A stretch of DNA of 64,000 bases from Nocardiopsis sp. FIRDI 009 (GCF_003386285.1 NZ_QPNC01000019.1:124001-188000), one strand, 5' to 3'; shown: positions 16,776 through 26,508, numbered from the stretch's first letter. Made by a program: numbers and translations. The notes: generated from the sequence alone by a model not told the origin.

Positions 16776-19700
16776 CCGGCCACGGCCTCCGGCGCCAGCC
16801 GGACCACCTCGCGCAGGTCCGCCACCGACAGCCCGGCCAACCACTGCTCCCCGGTGGCCACCGCCCCGTCGGCCAGTGCGCTCTTGCGCTCGATCATCTC
16901 GTCCACCCGCTCCTCCACGGTGCCCACGCACACCAGCTTGCGCACCTGCACGTCCCGCCGCTGCCCGATCCGGAACGCCCGGTCGGTGGCCTGGTTCTCC
17001 ACCGCCGGGTTCCACCACCGGTCCACGTGCACCACGTGGTTGGCGGCGGTCAGGTTCAGCCCGGTCCCGGCCGCCTTGAGCGACAGCAGGAACACCACGG
17101 GCCCGGAGGCGCCCTGGAAGCGCCGCACGAGCTCCTCGCGCTCGGCCCGCGGGGTGCCCCCGTGCAGCCACAGCACCGGCACCCCCAACCGGGAGCGCAG
17201 GTAGGGCGCCAGCCGCTCCCCGAACCGCGCGTACTGGGTGAAGCACAGCGCCTTGTCGCCCTCGGCCACGGCCTCGCCCAGGATCGCCTCCAACCGGTCG
17301 AGCTTGCCCGAGCGCCCGGCCAGCGCCGAGCCGTCCCCCAGGAACTGGGCCGGATGGTTGCAGATCTGCTTGAGCCGGGCCATGGTCGCCAGGACCAGGC
17401 CCCTGCGCTCCTTCTCGTCGGCCTCGGCCATCCGCTCGGCCATGTCGTCGGCGACCGCCTTGTACAGCGACGCCTGCTCCGGGGTGAGCGTGCACCACGT
17501 CCGCACCTCGAACTTCTCCGGCAGGTCGGCGATGATCGACCGGTCGGTCTTGAGCCGCCGCAGCACGAACGGCCGGGTCAGACGGCGCACCAGGTCGGTC
17601 GCGGCGCCGTCGTCGGCGCCCTCGGCGCGGTCGGCCACGGTCCGCTGGAAGTCCTGGGCCGACCCCAGGAGCCCCGGGTTGGCGAAGTCCATGACCGACC
17701 ACAGCTCGCCCAGGTTGTTCTCCACCGGCGTTCCGGTCAGGGCGATCCGCGTGGCGGCGGGCAGCGACCGCACCGCCCGCGCCTGCCGCGTGCCGTGGTT
17801 CTTGAGCGCCTGGGCCTCGTCGCACACCACCCGGTGCCAGGGCAGCGCGGCCAGCTCCCCGGCGTCGCGGGTGACCACGCCGTAGGTGGTCACCACCAGG
17901 TCGCAGTTGCCTACCAGCCGCGCCAGCGCGTTCCCGGTCGGCCGGTCCGGACCGTGCTGGACGTGCACACGCAGGTCCGGGGCGAACCGGGCGGCCTCGC
18001 GCGACCAGTTGCCCACCAGCGACACCGGGCACACCAGCAGGGTCGGTCCGGGTGCCGCGCCCCGGGCGCGTTCGTCGGTCAGCAGGGCCAGCAACTGGAC
18101 GGTCTTGCCCAACCCCATGTCGTCGGCGAGGATCGCGCCCAGCCCGAGTTCGCCGAGGAAGCGCAGCCACGACGCGCCGCGGTCCTGGTACGGGCGCAGG
18201 GAGCCCCCGAACCCCGGCGGGGTGCCCATGGGCCGCAGCTTCGCCGAGACACCGCCCTCCAGCAGGGCGCCGATCGGCCCCTCGGCGACCACGTCGGTGA
18301 CGGGCAGGGGCGCGGCGTCGGCCACCCCGATCGCCGCCCGCAGCGCCTCGTCCCTGCGCGACCAGCCGCGCCCCCGTTTCCGGAGCGCCTCCAGGGCGGC
18401 GCCGACCCGCTCGGGGTCGATCTCCATCCACCTGCCGCGCACCCGCACCAGGGACCGTTTGAGCCTGGCCAGCTCCGCGAGCTCGTCCAGCTCCTCCTCC
18501 GACAGCGGCTCGGCGGACCCTGGCCCGTTCACCAGCGCCTCGAAGGACACCCGGACCAGGTCGTCGACGCCCACCCCTCCCCGGCGCCGCCGCGGTGCCT
18601 CCTCCACGGTCATGCGCAGCCCGAGGGCGCGGCGTCCGCTCCACTCGGGCAGGACCACGCCGAACCCGGCCGAACCCAGCCGCGGCGCGGCCTCGGAGAC
18701 GAACGCCTGCGCCCCGGCCGTGTCCAGGAGCAACCGCGCGGGCGCCAGGTCGTGCAGGGCCCGGCGCAGGGCGGGGTAGTGGCGGGCGGCCCGGCGCAGG
18801 TCGGCCAGGGCGGTCTCGCCCACGTCGCGGGGCAGCCAGGCGGCGCCCTCGCCCAGCCACACCCGCTCCAGGGGCAGGCGCAGACCCGGGTCGCTCACCG
18901 AGCGCACCCAGAACTCGACCTCCCACGGCCCCTCCCGCTCCGGTTCGCGCAGCAGGAACAGCAGTTGGGCCCGGCCGGAGCCGCGGACCCGCGACCGCCA
19001 CTCGCGCAGCGGCGCGCACAGCGCCTCGGCGTCGGCCGCCTCGACCCGGGGGTCCCCGCCGGTGAGCGCCACGGCCAGCCGTGCCGCCGGGCCGTCGGCA
19101 GCGGTCCGTTCGCCGCCGCCCGGCGGGCGGGCCAGGCGACGGGCCACGGCGTCGGTGAGCAGTTCCAGGGGGGCGAGTACGCAGGCCCGGGCCACCTCCC
19201 GGGCGTTCGCGCCGGGCAGGTGGGCGCGGGCCGGGGCCGGAAGGGCCGCGGTGAGCGCGTTCAGGTGTTCCTCGGCGGCCGCCACCGGGGCGGGCCGCCA
19301 CCGGGCGCGCGGCGGGTCGCCGACCAGGTCGGGCAGGACGCATCCGGTGTCGACGAGCCGCTGGGCGAAGCCCCGTACCGCCGCCAGGTGCGCCAGGGCC
19401 GGACCCACCCCCAGGCCGTCGTGCGGGGTGTCCAGGGCCGCCAACAGGGTCTCGGCGGCGCGGGCGCAGAGGAACAGCGCGGGGATCCGCCAGGGCGTCA
19501 GCCGCCCGGGAACGGCCCCGCGGGCGCCTTCGGGGCCGTCGGCGGCCTCGGCGGAGTGCGCCGGGGCGCGGTCGTCGCCGGGCAGGGCGAGGACCAGGTC
19601 GTCGACGGTTCCCTCGGCGGCCGCCCGTCCGAGGCCCAGTCCGTCCAGCAGCGACCCCAGGTCACCGGCGGACAGGGCGAAGGGGTGGGGTCCGGGCGTT

Positions 19701-19792
19701 CCGGAGGGCTCCGGGGGGACGGGCGCCGACCGGGACCGCTCGCCCCACACCGCCAACGTGTCCCTGACCCACGCCCCGTGCAGAACCGGCAC
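16772..19792 (-). CDS. SNF2-family DEAD/DEAH-box helicase
   Basis: A large ATP-dependent DNA translocase of 1006 residues. The N-terminal about 500 residues are a bacterial SNF2-associated region. The motor follows, with motif I DDMGLGKTVQLLALL, motif II DEAQALKN in place of DEAH, and motif III LTGTPVENNLGELWS. The C-terminal RecA domain has CFTQYARF, LKAAGTGLNLTAANHVVHVD and the arginine-finger motif QATDRAFRIGQ. All catalytic residues appear present. The GTG start at 19792 follows GGGGAGG. It is coupled to the SWIM gene. The family is implicated in DNA repair, transcription or restriction-like processes; the exact role here is unknown. Confidence 0.92.
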   Translation of the reverse strand: MPVLHGAWVRDTLAVWGERSRSAPVPPEPSGTPGPHPFALSAGDLGSLLDGLGLGRAAAEGTVDDLVLALPGDDRAPAHSAEAADGPEGARGAVPGRLTPWRIPALFLCARAAETLLAALDTPHDGLGVGPALAHLAAVRGFAQRLVDTGCVLPDLVGDPPRARWRPAPVAAAEEHLNALTAALPAPARAHLPGANAREVARACVLAPLELLTDAVARRLARPPGGGERTAADGPAARLAVALTGGDPRVEAADAEALCAPLREWRSRVRGSGRAQLLFLLREPEREGPWEVEFWVRSVSDPGLRLPLERVWLGEGAAWLPRDVGETALADLRRAARHYPALRRALHDLAPARLLLDTAGAQAFVSEAAPRLGSAGFGVVLPEWSGRRALGLRMTVEEAPRRRRGGVGVDDLVRVSFEALVNGPGSAEPLSEEELDELAELARLKRSLVRVRGRWMEIDPERVGAALEALRKRGRGWSRRDEALRAAIGVADAAPLPVTDVVAEGPIGALLEGGVSAKLRPMGTPPGFGGSLRPYQDRGASWLRFLGELGLGAILADDMGLGKTVQLLALLTDERARGAAPGPTLLVCPVSLVGNWSREAARFAPDLRVHVQHGPDRPTGNALARLVGNCDLVVTTYGVVTRDAGELAALPWHRVVCDEAQALKNHGTRQARAVRSLPAATRIALTGTPVENNLGELWSVMDFANPGLLGSAQDFQRTVADRAEGADDGAATDLVRRLTRPFVLRRLKTDRSIIADLPEKFEVRTWCTLTPEQASLYKAVADDMAERMAEADEKERRGLVLATMARLKQICNHPAQFLGDGSALAGRSGKLDRLEAILGEAVAEGDKALCFTQYARFGERLAPYLRSRLGVPVLWLHGGTPRAEREELVRRFQGASGPVVFLLSLKAAGTGLNLTAANHVVHVDRWWNPAVENQATDRAFRIGQRRDVQVRKLVCVGTVEERVDEMIERKSALADGAVATGEQWLAGLSVADLREVVRLAPEAVAG

Positions 19793-19858
19793 CGCACCTC
19801 CCCGTCCCTCGTCGGCCCCCAGTATGCCCGGGGCCGACGACGGGGCGGGACCGTCGCC

Positions 19859-21277
19859 TCACAGGCGGCTGGGCACCTCGTTGCCGACCGCCGCGATGCC
19901 CTCGCGCATCCGCGTCCGCCACAGCAGGACGGCGCCCAGGAGGAAGAACAGGATGAGCGAGACGACCGCCGTCCGGTAGCCGCCGGTGAGGCTGACGGCG
20001 ACCGTGACGGCCAGCGACCCCAGGAACGTCGACCCCCGGTCGGAGATCTGGAACAGGCTGAAGTACTCCGCCTCGCGCCCCTTGGGGATCAGCTGGGAGA
20101 ACATCGACCGGGCCAGCGACTGGGTGCCGCCCAGCACCAGGCCGATGCCCACGCCCAGGGCCACGAACAGCGGCACGTCGCCCGCGGGCAGGAAGTAGGC
20201 CAGGGTCACCAGCGCGCACCAGACCGCCAGCGATCCGAGCACCGTCGCCTTGGTGCCGACCGCGCGCGCCACCCGCCCGGCCACGAAGGCGCCCACGAAC
20301 GCGACGAACTGGATGACCAGGATGGTCGCGATCAACGCGCTCTCGTCCAGCCGCAGGTCCTGGCTGGCGAACGGGGCGGCGTAGCGGATGGCCGCCTGGA
20401 TGCCGTCGTTGAAGAAAATGAACGCCAGCAGGAACAGGATGGTGTTCGGGTACCGGCGCATGTCGCGCAGGGTGTGCCCGAACTGGCGCAGCGACGGTCC
20501 GACCCTCGGCCGCCCCCGCGACCCCAGGGCCAGCGCGCCGTAGCGGTCGCGCAGCGGCCGGACCGCGAGGACCGTGAAGCCCGCCCACCACAGGCCGACC
20601 GAGGCGAACGCGATCCGGACGGCGTGGTCGGTGCCGATCCCCAGCGAGTCGGCCGACAGGACCAGGCCCAGGTGGACGGCGAGCAGCAGGGCGCCGCCCA
20701 GGTAGCCGATCCCCCAGCCGGTGACCGACACCCGGTCGCGCTCGTCGGGGGTGGCGATCTCGGGCAGGAACGCGTTGTAGACCACGATCGACAGCCCGTA
20801 CAGCACGTTGGCCAGCACGAACAGCGCGGCGGCCAGATGGTAGCCCTCGGTGGCCGCGTACAGGCCGGCCGTGCTCGCCGACCCGCCCGTGGCCAGCCAG
20901 AACAGCCACCGCCGCTTGTGCCTGGACTGGTCGACCATCGCGCCGACGACGGGCAGCAGGAGGATCTGGAGGAGGATCGCCACGGTGGTCAGCGCCGGGT
21001 AGAGCGCGTTCGGGTGCAGCGTGACCGCGTCCACACCCAGCGGCGTGATCGCCAGCGAGGGGTCCTGGCACGCCTGGGCGTCGGGCGCTCCGGCCGAGAC
21101 GCACGCCAGGTTGCTCATGTAGGGACCGATGAGGACGGTGACCACCGAGGTGATGAACACCGAGTTGGCCCAGTCGTAGACGTACCAGCCGCGCTGCTCG
21201 CGTCTGCGCTGGGCGGCGTCGGGGGAGGGGGAGCCCTCGATCGTCGGCTCCGGAGCGTTGGTCATGGGGGACGTCAT
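19859..21277 (-). CDS. MFS transporter, UMF1/Atg22-like
   Basis: A 472-residue multi-pass membrane protein with about 12 hydrophobic segments. The N-terminal block RGWYVYDWANSVFITSVVTV is the hallmark of the UMF1 (Atg22-like) group of MFS permeases, and AEYFSLFQISDRGSTFLGSL is a second conserved block. Yeast Atg22 exports amino acids from the vacuole; bacterial members are uncharacterised. The ATG at 21277 overlaps the TGA of the GDPD gene (ATGA). Co-expression with a phosphodiesterase suggests a role in recovery or efflux of a phosphodiester breakdown product, but this is only contextual. Confidence 0.88.
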   Translation of the reverse strand: MTSPMTNAPEPTIEGSPSPDAAQRRREQRGWYVYDWANSVFITSVVTVLIGPYMSNLACVSAGAPDAQACQDPSLAITPLGVDAVTLHPNALYPALTTVAILLQILLLPVVGAMVDQSRHKRRWLFWLATGGSASTAGLYAATEGYHLAAALFVLANVLYGLSIVVYNAFLPEIATPDERDRVSVTGWGIGYLGGALLLAVHLGLVLSADSLGIGTDHAVRIAFASVGLWWAGFTVLAVRPLRDRYGALALGSRGRPRVGPSLRQFGHTLRDMRRYPNTILFLLAFIFFNDGIQAAIRYAAPFASQDLRLDESALIATILVIQFVAFVGAFVAGRVARAVGTKATVLGSLAVWCALVTLAYFLPAGDVPLFVALGVGIGLVLGGTQSLARSMFSQLIPKGREAEYFSLFQISDRGSTFLGSLAVTVAVSLTGGYRTAVVSLILFFLLGAVLLWRTRMREGIAAVGNEVPSRL

Positions 21278-22098
21278 CCGTTCTTCGGGGTGCCGTCGGC
21301 ACCGTGCGCGGGTTCGGGCCACCGGCCGCGCCGGGCGAGCACCCGCCTGAGGCCGACGGTGTTGTCGGTGACGATCCCGTCCACCCCGGCGTCGAGCAGG
21401 CGGTCCATCACGTCGGTGCCGTTGACCGTCCACACGTGCACCTGCAGGCCCAGGCGGTGCGCGGTGCGGATCAGGTCGCGGCTCAGCACCGGGAACGTGC
21501 CGTGCCACAGGGGGATCTGCGCGCACACGGGCACCCGGCTGGCCAGGGCGCGCAGCAGGGGGGAGAGCGAGGCCACGCGCAGGCGCGCCACGTCGACCGG
21601 GCCGCAGGAGGTGGCGACCGGGCGGTCGAACAGGCGCCGGGCGCGGTCGAGGCGGAACTGGTCGAAGGAGCCCACGCACACCCGGTCCCAGGCGTTGGTG
21701 CGGCGCAGGACGTCGCGCATCGGCAGGACGGCCGCGTCCGACTTCAGGTCGATGTTGAAGCGCGCCTGCGGCCAGGAGCCCAACAGGTCCTCCAGCACCG
21801 GCACCGGCTCGCGTCCGGCGACCCGGGCCCGCGCCACCTCCCGGTAGGGCAGGTCGCCGATGGCGCCGCTCATGTCGGTGGTGCGGTCCAGCGTGTCGTC
21901 GTGGAAGGCCATGAGGACACCGTCGACGGTGGCGTGCACGTCCGTCTCCAGGTAGGTGTACCCGAGGTCGACGGCGTGCTGGAAGGCCACGGCGGTGTTC
22001 TCCAGCTCGGTGCGCCGGACGCCCTGGTCGTCGGTGAACCACCCGCCCCTGTGCGCGAGCGCCAACGGGGTGGGGGAGGAAAGGTACGCGTTGGTCAC
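21274..22098 (-). CDS. glycerophosphodiester phosphodiesterase
   Basis: A 274-residue cytoplasmic GDPD enzyme that hydrolyses glycerophosphodiesters to glycerol-3-phosphate and an alcohol. The catalytic HRG in LAHRGGWFTD, the ENT motif (RTELENTAVAF), the metal-binding YLETDVHATVDG and the second histidine in MAFHDDTLDRTT are all present. The GTG at 22098 gives the family-typical start. Upstream starts would add non-homologous sequence. It is the first gene of a coupled pair with the MFS transporter. Confidence 0.9.
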   Translation of the reverse strand: MTNAYLSSPTPLALAHRGGWFTDDQGVRRTELENTAVAFQHAVDLGYTYLETDVHATVDGVLMAFHDDTLDRTTDMSGAIGDLPYREVARARVAGREPVPVLEDLLGSWPQARFNIDLKSDAAVLPMRDVLRRTNAWDRVCVGSFDQFRLDRARRLFDRPVATSCGPVDVARLRVASLSPLLRALASRVPVCAQIPLWHGTFPVLSRDLIRTAHRLGLQVHVWTVNGTDVMDRLLDAGVDGIVTDNTVGLRRVLARRGRWPEPAHGADGTPKNG

Positions 22099-22250
22099 AC
22101 TGGCAGTATGCCGTCTGGGTGGGACGGGCCGTTCCCGGGCCGGGTGGCGTCGTGGCCAAGAAACCTGGAATTCCCGGTGACGCGTCGGCGGCGTCGGGTC
22201 CTCCGAGTCGGGGTGAAGGCGCACGATCACGCTCGGAAGGGAACCCCTCC

Positions 22251-22742
22251 ATGCCCCACGCCGCCCGACACCCCCTGTGCCCGCGCCCCGCCTGCCACCA
22301 CGGCCGCACCCCCGCGCACCGGCCCGCCCCCACCCCGGCCAGGACCCCCCTGCGCCGACCGCGCGCGGGACGGTGCGGTGCTCCGCTCCAGGGGCACCGC
22401 ACCCCGGGCGACGTGTACCACCTGGCGCAGCGGATGGCGGAGGTCCTGGTGGGCCGCCGGGCCCCGGAGGTGCTGCGCGACCAGCTGGCCGCCCCGGTCC
22501 GGGAGGAGCTGCGCCGGTTGCGCGGCAGCGTGCCGTGCGGGATCGCGCCCAGGTTGGGGCGCGTCTTCCACCAGTCCCATCCGCCGGCGTCGCTGGAGGT
22601 CAGCGCCGTCATCGCCTGTGACCGGCGCGCCCGGGCCTTCGCCTTCCGCGCCGACCGCGCGGGCGGCCGGTGGGTGTGCACCCTCCTGGAGACCGATCGC
22701 GTGCACGGGTCGCTCGCACGGTCCCGGCAGACCCGGCGGTGA
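22251..22742 (+). CDS. Rv3235-family hypothetical protein
   Basis: A 163-residue protein with an Arg/Pro-rich, probably disordered first 55 residues. A conserved alpha/beta C-terminal domain follows, in which an alanine/arginine-rich helix (AQRMAEVLVGRRAPEVLRDQ) precedes a strand block ending RWVCTLLETDRV. This matches the actinobacterial Rv3235-like family, of unknown function, often found near secA2 or preprotein-translocase genes. No such neighbour is present here. The ATG at 22251 follows GGAAGGGA. Confidence 0.65.
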   Translation: MPHAARHPLCPRPACHHGRTPAHRPAPTPARTPLRRPRAGRCGAPLQGHRTPGDVYHLAQRMAEVLVGRRAPEVLRDQLAAPVREELRRLRGSVPCGIAPRLGRVFHQSHPPASLEVSAVIACDRRARAFAFRADRAGGRWVCTLLETDRVHGSLARSRQTRR

Positions 22743-23062
22743 GCGGTGCCCGCGGGGCGGACGGTCGCCGCGCGGCGACCGCGTGGCGCACGGTGCGCGG
22801 TTCCCCCGGCGGTGCGTCCGCGCGGATCGGCGGGCCGCGTGTCCTGGATTTACCGGGGGAGGCGCGGATAGGGTCCCCGTGGGCCGACTCCTCCCGGATC
22901 GGGGGGTCGGCCCGTCCGGATGGCGGTCCCGTCCCACCCACTCGGGACACGACCACCCCTCCGTCGTGCCAGTCACACGGTGCCCGGACCACGGACCCAC
23001 CGCCAAGGAAGAAGGAGGGGCCGCCCGGCGCACCCCCGCGCCGAGGCGGCCGACATCGGCGT
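22743..23062. other. intergenic region, no gene seen
   Basis: About 320 bases upstream of the S9 peptidase. An AAGAAGGAGG at about 23008-23017 looks like a ribosome-binding site but no in-frame start follows at a suitable distance. Nothing else is supported. Confidence 0.4.
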
Positions 23063-24961
23063 ATGCGACCTTCCGACATCGTCCACCTGCACAGTCTCAG
23101 CGCCCCCACGCTCTCGCCGGACGGCGCTCGCGCCGTCTTCTCCGTGATCCGCCCGGATCTGGAGGAGGACGCCTACACCGGAGCCCTGTGGTCGGTGCCC
23201 ACCGACGGCTCGGCGCCACCGCGCCAGCTCACCCGCGGCACGAGGGACGACGCGCCCGTCTGGTCGCCCGACGGACGGTGGATCGCCTTCCTGCGCCCGG
23301 ACGAGGACCGCAGGGCCCAGCTCCACGTGCTGCCCGCCGACGGCGGCGAGCCCTGGAAGGTGACCGACCACCCGCTCGGCGTCGCGGGCGCCCGCTGGAG
23401 CCCGGACTCCACCCGCCTGGCCTACACCGCGCGCGTCCCCGAACCCGGGCGCTACGTGGGCGTCGAGCCCGGCAAGGAGCCGCCGCGCAGGATCACCCGG
23501 CTCAAGTACCGCCTCGACGGACTCGGCTTCACCGGGGACCGCCGCCGTCAGGTGTTCGTCACCGCGCCGATCGACCCCTCCGGTGAGCCGGGCGAGCCGG
23601 TCCGGGTCACCGACGCCGATGTCGACCACGGCGCCCCCGCGTGGAGCCCGGACGGCTCCCTGCTGGTCTTCGCCGCCGCCCGGCACGACACCCGTGACAC
23701 CGATCTGGTCGAGGACCTGTGGGTGTGCGCGCCCGAGGAGGGCGCCGAGCCGCGCCGCGTCACCGCGGGCGACCTGTGCGCCCAGGCTCCGTGTTTCTCC
23801 GCCGACGGTGCCACCGTCTACTTCCTGGCCGACGAGCTCGGGCCGGACCTGGACGACTTCGTCGGACGGACCACGGGCGTGTGGTCGGTACCGGCGGACG
23901 GCTCGGCGCCCCCCGCCCGTCTGACCCCGAGGGAGGGGCCGCGCGCCACCGGTGAGGTCCGGGTGACCCCCGAGGGCCTGGTGACCCGGATCGAGAACCG
24001 GGGCGCGGTGCACCTGGTCCGGCTGCCCTTCGCGGGCGGCGAGCAGGCCACGCTGGTCGGCGGCGCGGTGCAGACCCAGTCCTTCGACCACGGGGGAGGC
24101 GTGACCGTCGCCGTGGTCGCCGACGGTTCGGGCAGCGGCGAGCTGGTGCGCGTGGCCGAGGACGGCGAACAGGACCTGACCTCCTTCGCTGAGGGGGTGG
24201 ACCCCCGGCCGATGACGGAGCTGGTCGCCCACACCCCCGACGGCTACCCCGTGCACGGCTGGGTGGCCCTGCCGGAGGGGGAGGGACCGCATCCGGTCGT
24301 GCTCATGATCCACGGGGGCCCGTTCACGCAGTACGGCTGGCAGCTCTTCGACGAGACCCAGGTCCACACCGCGGCCGGGTACGCGGTGGTCATGTGCAAC
24401 CCGCGCGGCTCGTCCGGTTACGGACACGAGCACGGCCGGGCGATCATCGGTTCGGTCGGCGCGGTCACCGCCACGGACGTGCTCGCCTTCCTCGACGAGG
24501 CGCTGCGCGACGAACGCCTGGACGCCGCGCGCGTGGGCGTCATGGGCGGCTCGCACGGGGGTTTCATGACGACCTGGCTGGCCGCGCACCACGGCGACCG
24601 GTTCAGGGCCGCGATCAGCGAGCGCGCCGTCAACGCGATCGAGAGCTTCCACGGCTCCTCCGACATCGGGGCCTTCTTCCCCGGCCCCCTGTACGGCCCG
24701 CCGGAGACGTGGGTGAAGGAGAGCCCGCTCACCTACGCCGACCGGATCGACATCCCGCTCCTGATCATCCACTCGGAGGAGGACTGGCGCTGCCCTGTGG
24801 AGCAGGCCCAGCGCCTGTTCGTGGCGCTGCGCACGCGCGGGTGCGAGGCCGAGATGCTGCTCTTCCCGGGGGAGGGGCACGAGCTGTCGCGTTCGGGGCT
24901 GCCCAGCCACCGGGTCGCCCGCTTCGAGGCGATCCTCGACTGGTGGTCGCGCCACCTCTGA
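23063..24961 (+). CDS. S9-family prolyl oligopeptidase / acylaminoacyl-peptidase-like
   Basis: A 632-residue serine peptidase with no signal peptide. Residues about 1-370 contain WSPDG/FSADG repeats of a TolB-like beta-propeller that gates access. Residues about 380-632 are the alpha/beta-hydrolase catalytic domain with oxyanion block MIHGGPFTQYGW, nucleophile GGSHGG, aspartate in IHSEEDWRCP and histidine in GEGHELSR. These features place it in S9C (acylaminoacyl peptidase/DPP-like), acting on short peptides. The ATG at 23063 starts at the conserved propeller edge. A hairpin terminator follows the stop. Confidence 0.92.
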   Translation: MRPSDIVHLHSLSAPTLSPDGARAVFSVIRPDLEEDAYTGALWSVPTDGSAPPRQLTRGTRDDAPVWSPDGRWIAFLRPDEDRRAQLHVLPADGGEPWKVTDHPLGVAGARWSPDSTRLAYTARVPEPGRYVGVEPGKEPPRRITRLKYRLDGLGFTGDRRRQVFVTAPIDPSGEPGEPVRVTDADVDHGAPAWSPDGSLLVFAAARHDTRDTDLVEDLWVCAPEEGAEPRRVTAGDLCAQAPCFSADGATVYFLADELGPDLDDFVGRTTGVWSVPADGSAPPARLTPREGPRATGEVRVTPEGLVTRIENRGAVHLVRLPFAGGEQATLVGGAVQTQSFDHGGGVTVAVVADGSGSGELVRVAEDGEQDLTSFAEGVDPRPMTELVAHTPDGYPVHGWVALPEGEGPHPVVLMIHGGPFTQYGWQLFDETQVHTAAGYAVVMCNPRGSSGYGHEHGRAIIGSVGAVTATDVLAFLDEALRDERLDAARVGVMGGSHGGFMTTWLAAHHGDRFRAAISERAVNAIESFHGSSDIGAFFPGPLYGPPETWVKESPLTYADRIDIPLLIIHSEEDWRCPVEQAQRLFVALRTRGCEAEMLLFPGEGHELSRSGLPSHRVARFEAILDWWSRHL

Positions 24962-24968
24962 CCGGGTC

Positions 24969-24996
24969 GGGGTCGGGTCCACGGCGGCCCGACCCC
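24969..24996 (+). terminator. terminator of the S9 peptidase gene
   Basis: GGGGTCGGG and CCCGACCCC form a perfect 9-bp stem with a 10-base loop, seven bases after the stop. Confidence 0.65.
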
Positions 24997-25449
24997 CTTC
25001 CCCGGGTCGAGTGTGATGTATGTCACTCGCCGTGGCGCCGTGCGACCGGGGTCGGCGGCCGTCTCGTGCCGCGCCCGCGCCGCGAGGTCCCCGGTGTGGG
25101 CGGCGATCCTGTCCTCGGCTGGACATGTCCGCAGGTCAAGAGGGTTGCCCAAGGGAAGGTAACGAACGGGTCGCGAATCCTTTCATGATGGTTTAGTGTT
25201 CCCACCAAGCCGGAACGCCCGAGTGATCCCCACAAGGGGGACAGTGTCCGGTTTCCGTCGTGCTCCGCTCGCTCGCAGTCCTCTTTCCCACGAGCGGAGG
25301 CCGTCGCGGTAACACCCGGCCCACCTCCCGCGGCCCCCTTCGCGCCGACGCCGGATCCCCCTCACGCGCAGAGCCACACGCCCGATCCGGGCGTGCCCTC
25401 GGTGATGCCCCGTGGCGGTAGGCGGGTGTGGGAGAAAGGCAGTCATCCC
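24997..25449 (+). promoter_or_regulatory. long leader region of the NlpC/P60 gene
   Basis: About 450 bases without a gene precede the cell-wall hydrolase. A locally AT-richer segment around 25160-25200 is the probable promoter. CACGCCC/GGGCGTG (25377-25395, 5-base loop) forms a hairpin about 55 bases before the start. Long structured leaders, including c-di-AMP (ydaO-type) riboswitches, are known before actinomycete cell-wall hydrolases, but I do not see the conserved ydaO core here. Confidence 0.35.
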
Positions 25450-26460
25450 TTGACTCGCAACCCGGAACCCCGTGTGCGCGGACGGTACCGACTCGCGACG
25501 GTCGGATGCGTGGCCGTCGGCGCCGTGCTGCTCTCGTCCGGCGCCGCCCTGGCCGACACCTCCCCGGAGGAGGCCCAGGGCCGCTACGAGGAGCTCCAGC
25601 GCGAGCTCTCGGAGCTGAACGAGGTCTACAACCAGGCCGAGGAGGACCACGAGGCCGCACAGGCCGAGCTGGAGGACGTCGAGGAGCGGCTGGACCGGGC
25701 CCGGGAGGACCTGGACGCGATGTCCGGCGACGTCGTCCACATCGCCCAGGCCGCCTACACCGGGGGGACCCACAGCCTCCTGGGCGTGCTCTTCGACGGC
25801 ACGCCGGACGACGCCCTCCAGAACGTGGCCGACCTGGACTACCTGTCCGCCGGCCAGCAGGTCGTCCTCGCCGACTACGTCGCCGAGGTCCAGCGCGCCG
25901 AGGACCTGCGCGAGGAGGCGAAGGAGGCCGAGGCGGCCGCGGCCGAGGCCCTGGAGGAGGCCGAGGCGGCCCAGGCCGACGGCGAGGCCGCGCTCGACGA
26001 ACAGGCCGAGGTCCTGGCGGACCTGGGCGGTGTGGACCCGACCTCGGGTGCGGCCTCCGACGCCGGTGCCGCGCAGGCCGCCCCCGTCGCCGCCTCCGGC
26101 GACGTCCAGGCGGTCCTGGACTTCGCCCGCGCCCAGATCGGCAAGCCCTACGAGTGGGGCGCCACCGGCCCGGACTCCTACGACTGCTCCGGCCTGGTCC
26201 AAGCGGCCTGGGCCCAGGCGGGCGTCAACCTGCCCCGGACCACCTACGACCAGGTCAACGCCGGAACGCGGATCTCCCGTGACCAGGTGCAGCCCGGTGA
26301 CCTGCTGTTCTTCTACGACGAGTCGGCGCCCAGCCACGTGGGCATCTACTCGGGCAACGGGAACATGATCCACGGCTCCAACCCGTCCAAGCCGCTGGAG
26401 GAGGTCGCCCTGGCCGACTACTGGGACGGTGTGTTCACCGCCGCGGTGCGCGTCGGCTGA
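25450..26460 (+). CDS. secreted NlpC/P60 (C40) peptidoglycan endopeptidase with coiled-coil domain
   Basis: A secreted cell-wall hydrolase of 336 residues (TTG start; the frame is open further upstream). A signal peptide (LATVGCVAVGAVLLSSGAAL then ALA cleavage) is followed by a long alpha-helical coiled coil rich in Glu, Ala and Leu (about residues 35-185) and an Ala-rich linker. The C-terminal NlpC/P60 domain has the catalytic cysteine in SYDCSGLVQAAW, the histidine in SAPSHVGIYSG and a polar third residue near MIHGSNPS. RipA/CwlO-like proteins of this design cut the D-Glu-diaminopimelate stem bond, and the coiled coil controls activity. The TTG was chosen because GAGAAAGG lies upstream and the signal peptide begins directly after. 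Confidence 0.88.
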   Translation: MTRNPEPRVRGRYRLATVGCVAVGAVLLSSGAALADTSPEEAQGRYEELQRELSELNEVYNQAEEDHEAAQAELEDVEERLDRAREDLDAMSGDVVHIAQAAYTGGTHSLLGVLFDGTPDDALQNVADLDYLSAGQQVVLADYVAEVQRAEDLREEAKEAEAAAAEALEEAEAAQADGEAALDEQAEVLADLGGVDPTSGAASDAGAAQAAPVAASGDVQAVLDFARAQIGKPYEWGATGPDSYDCSGLVQAAWAQAGVNLPRTTYDQVNAGTRISRDQVQPGDLLFFYDESAPSHVGIYSGNGNMIHGSNPSKPLEEVALADYWDGVFTAAVRVG

Positions 26461-26470
26461 CGGGTCCGGA

Positions 26471-26508
26471 TCCGGTTCCCGGAACGGTCCGCCGCCCCGG
26501 GAACCGGA
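26471..26508 (+). terminator. terminator after NlpC/P60 gene
   Basis: TCCGGTTCCCGG and CCGGGAACCGGA form a perfect 12-bp stem starting ten bases after the stop. Confidence 0.65.

Noticed and set aside
15629-21847. A 2072-codon open frame on the plus strand
   Set aside because: It is antisense to the SNF2, MFS and GDPD genes, all of which carry complete family motifs. Its translation is Gly/Arg/Gln-rich without motifs, as expected for a GC-biased shadow frame. Similar long frames at 930-3272, 27037-32556, 30191-33433 and 55936-57927 were dropped for the same reason.
24997-25449. c-di-AMP (ydaO-type) riboswitch upstream of the NlpC/P60 gene
   Set aside because: The position is typical, but I could not find the conserved purine-rich core blocks; only an ordinary hairpin is visible.
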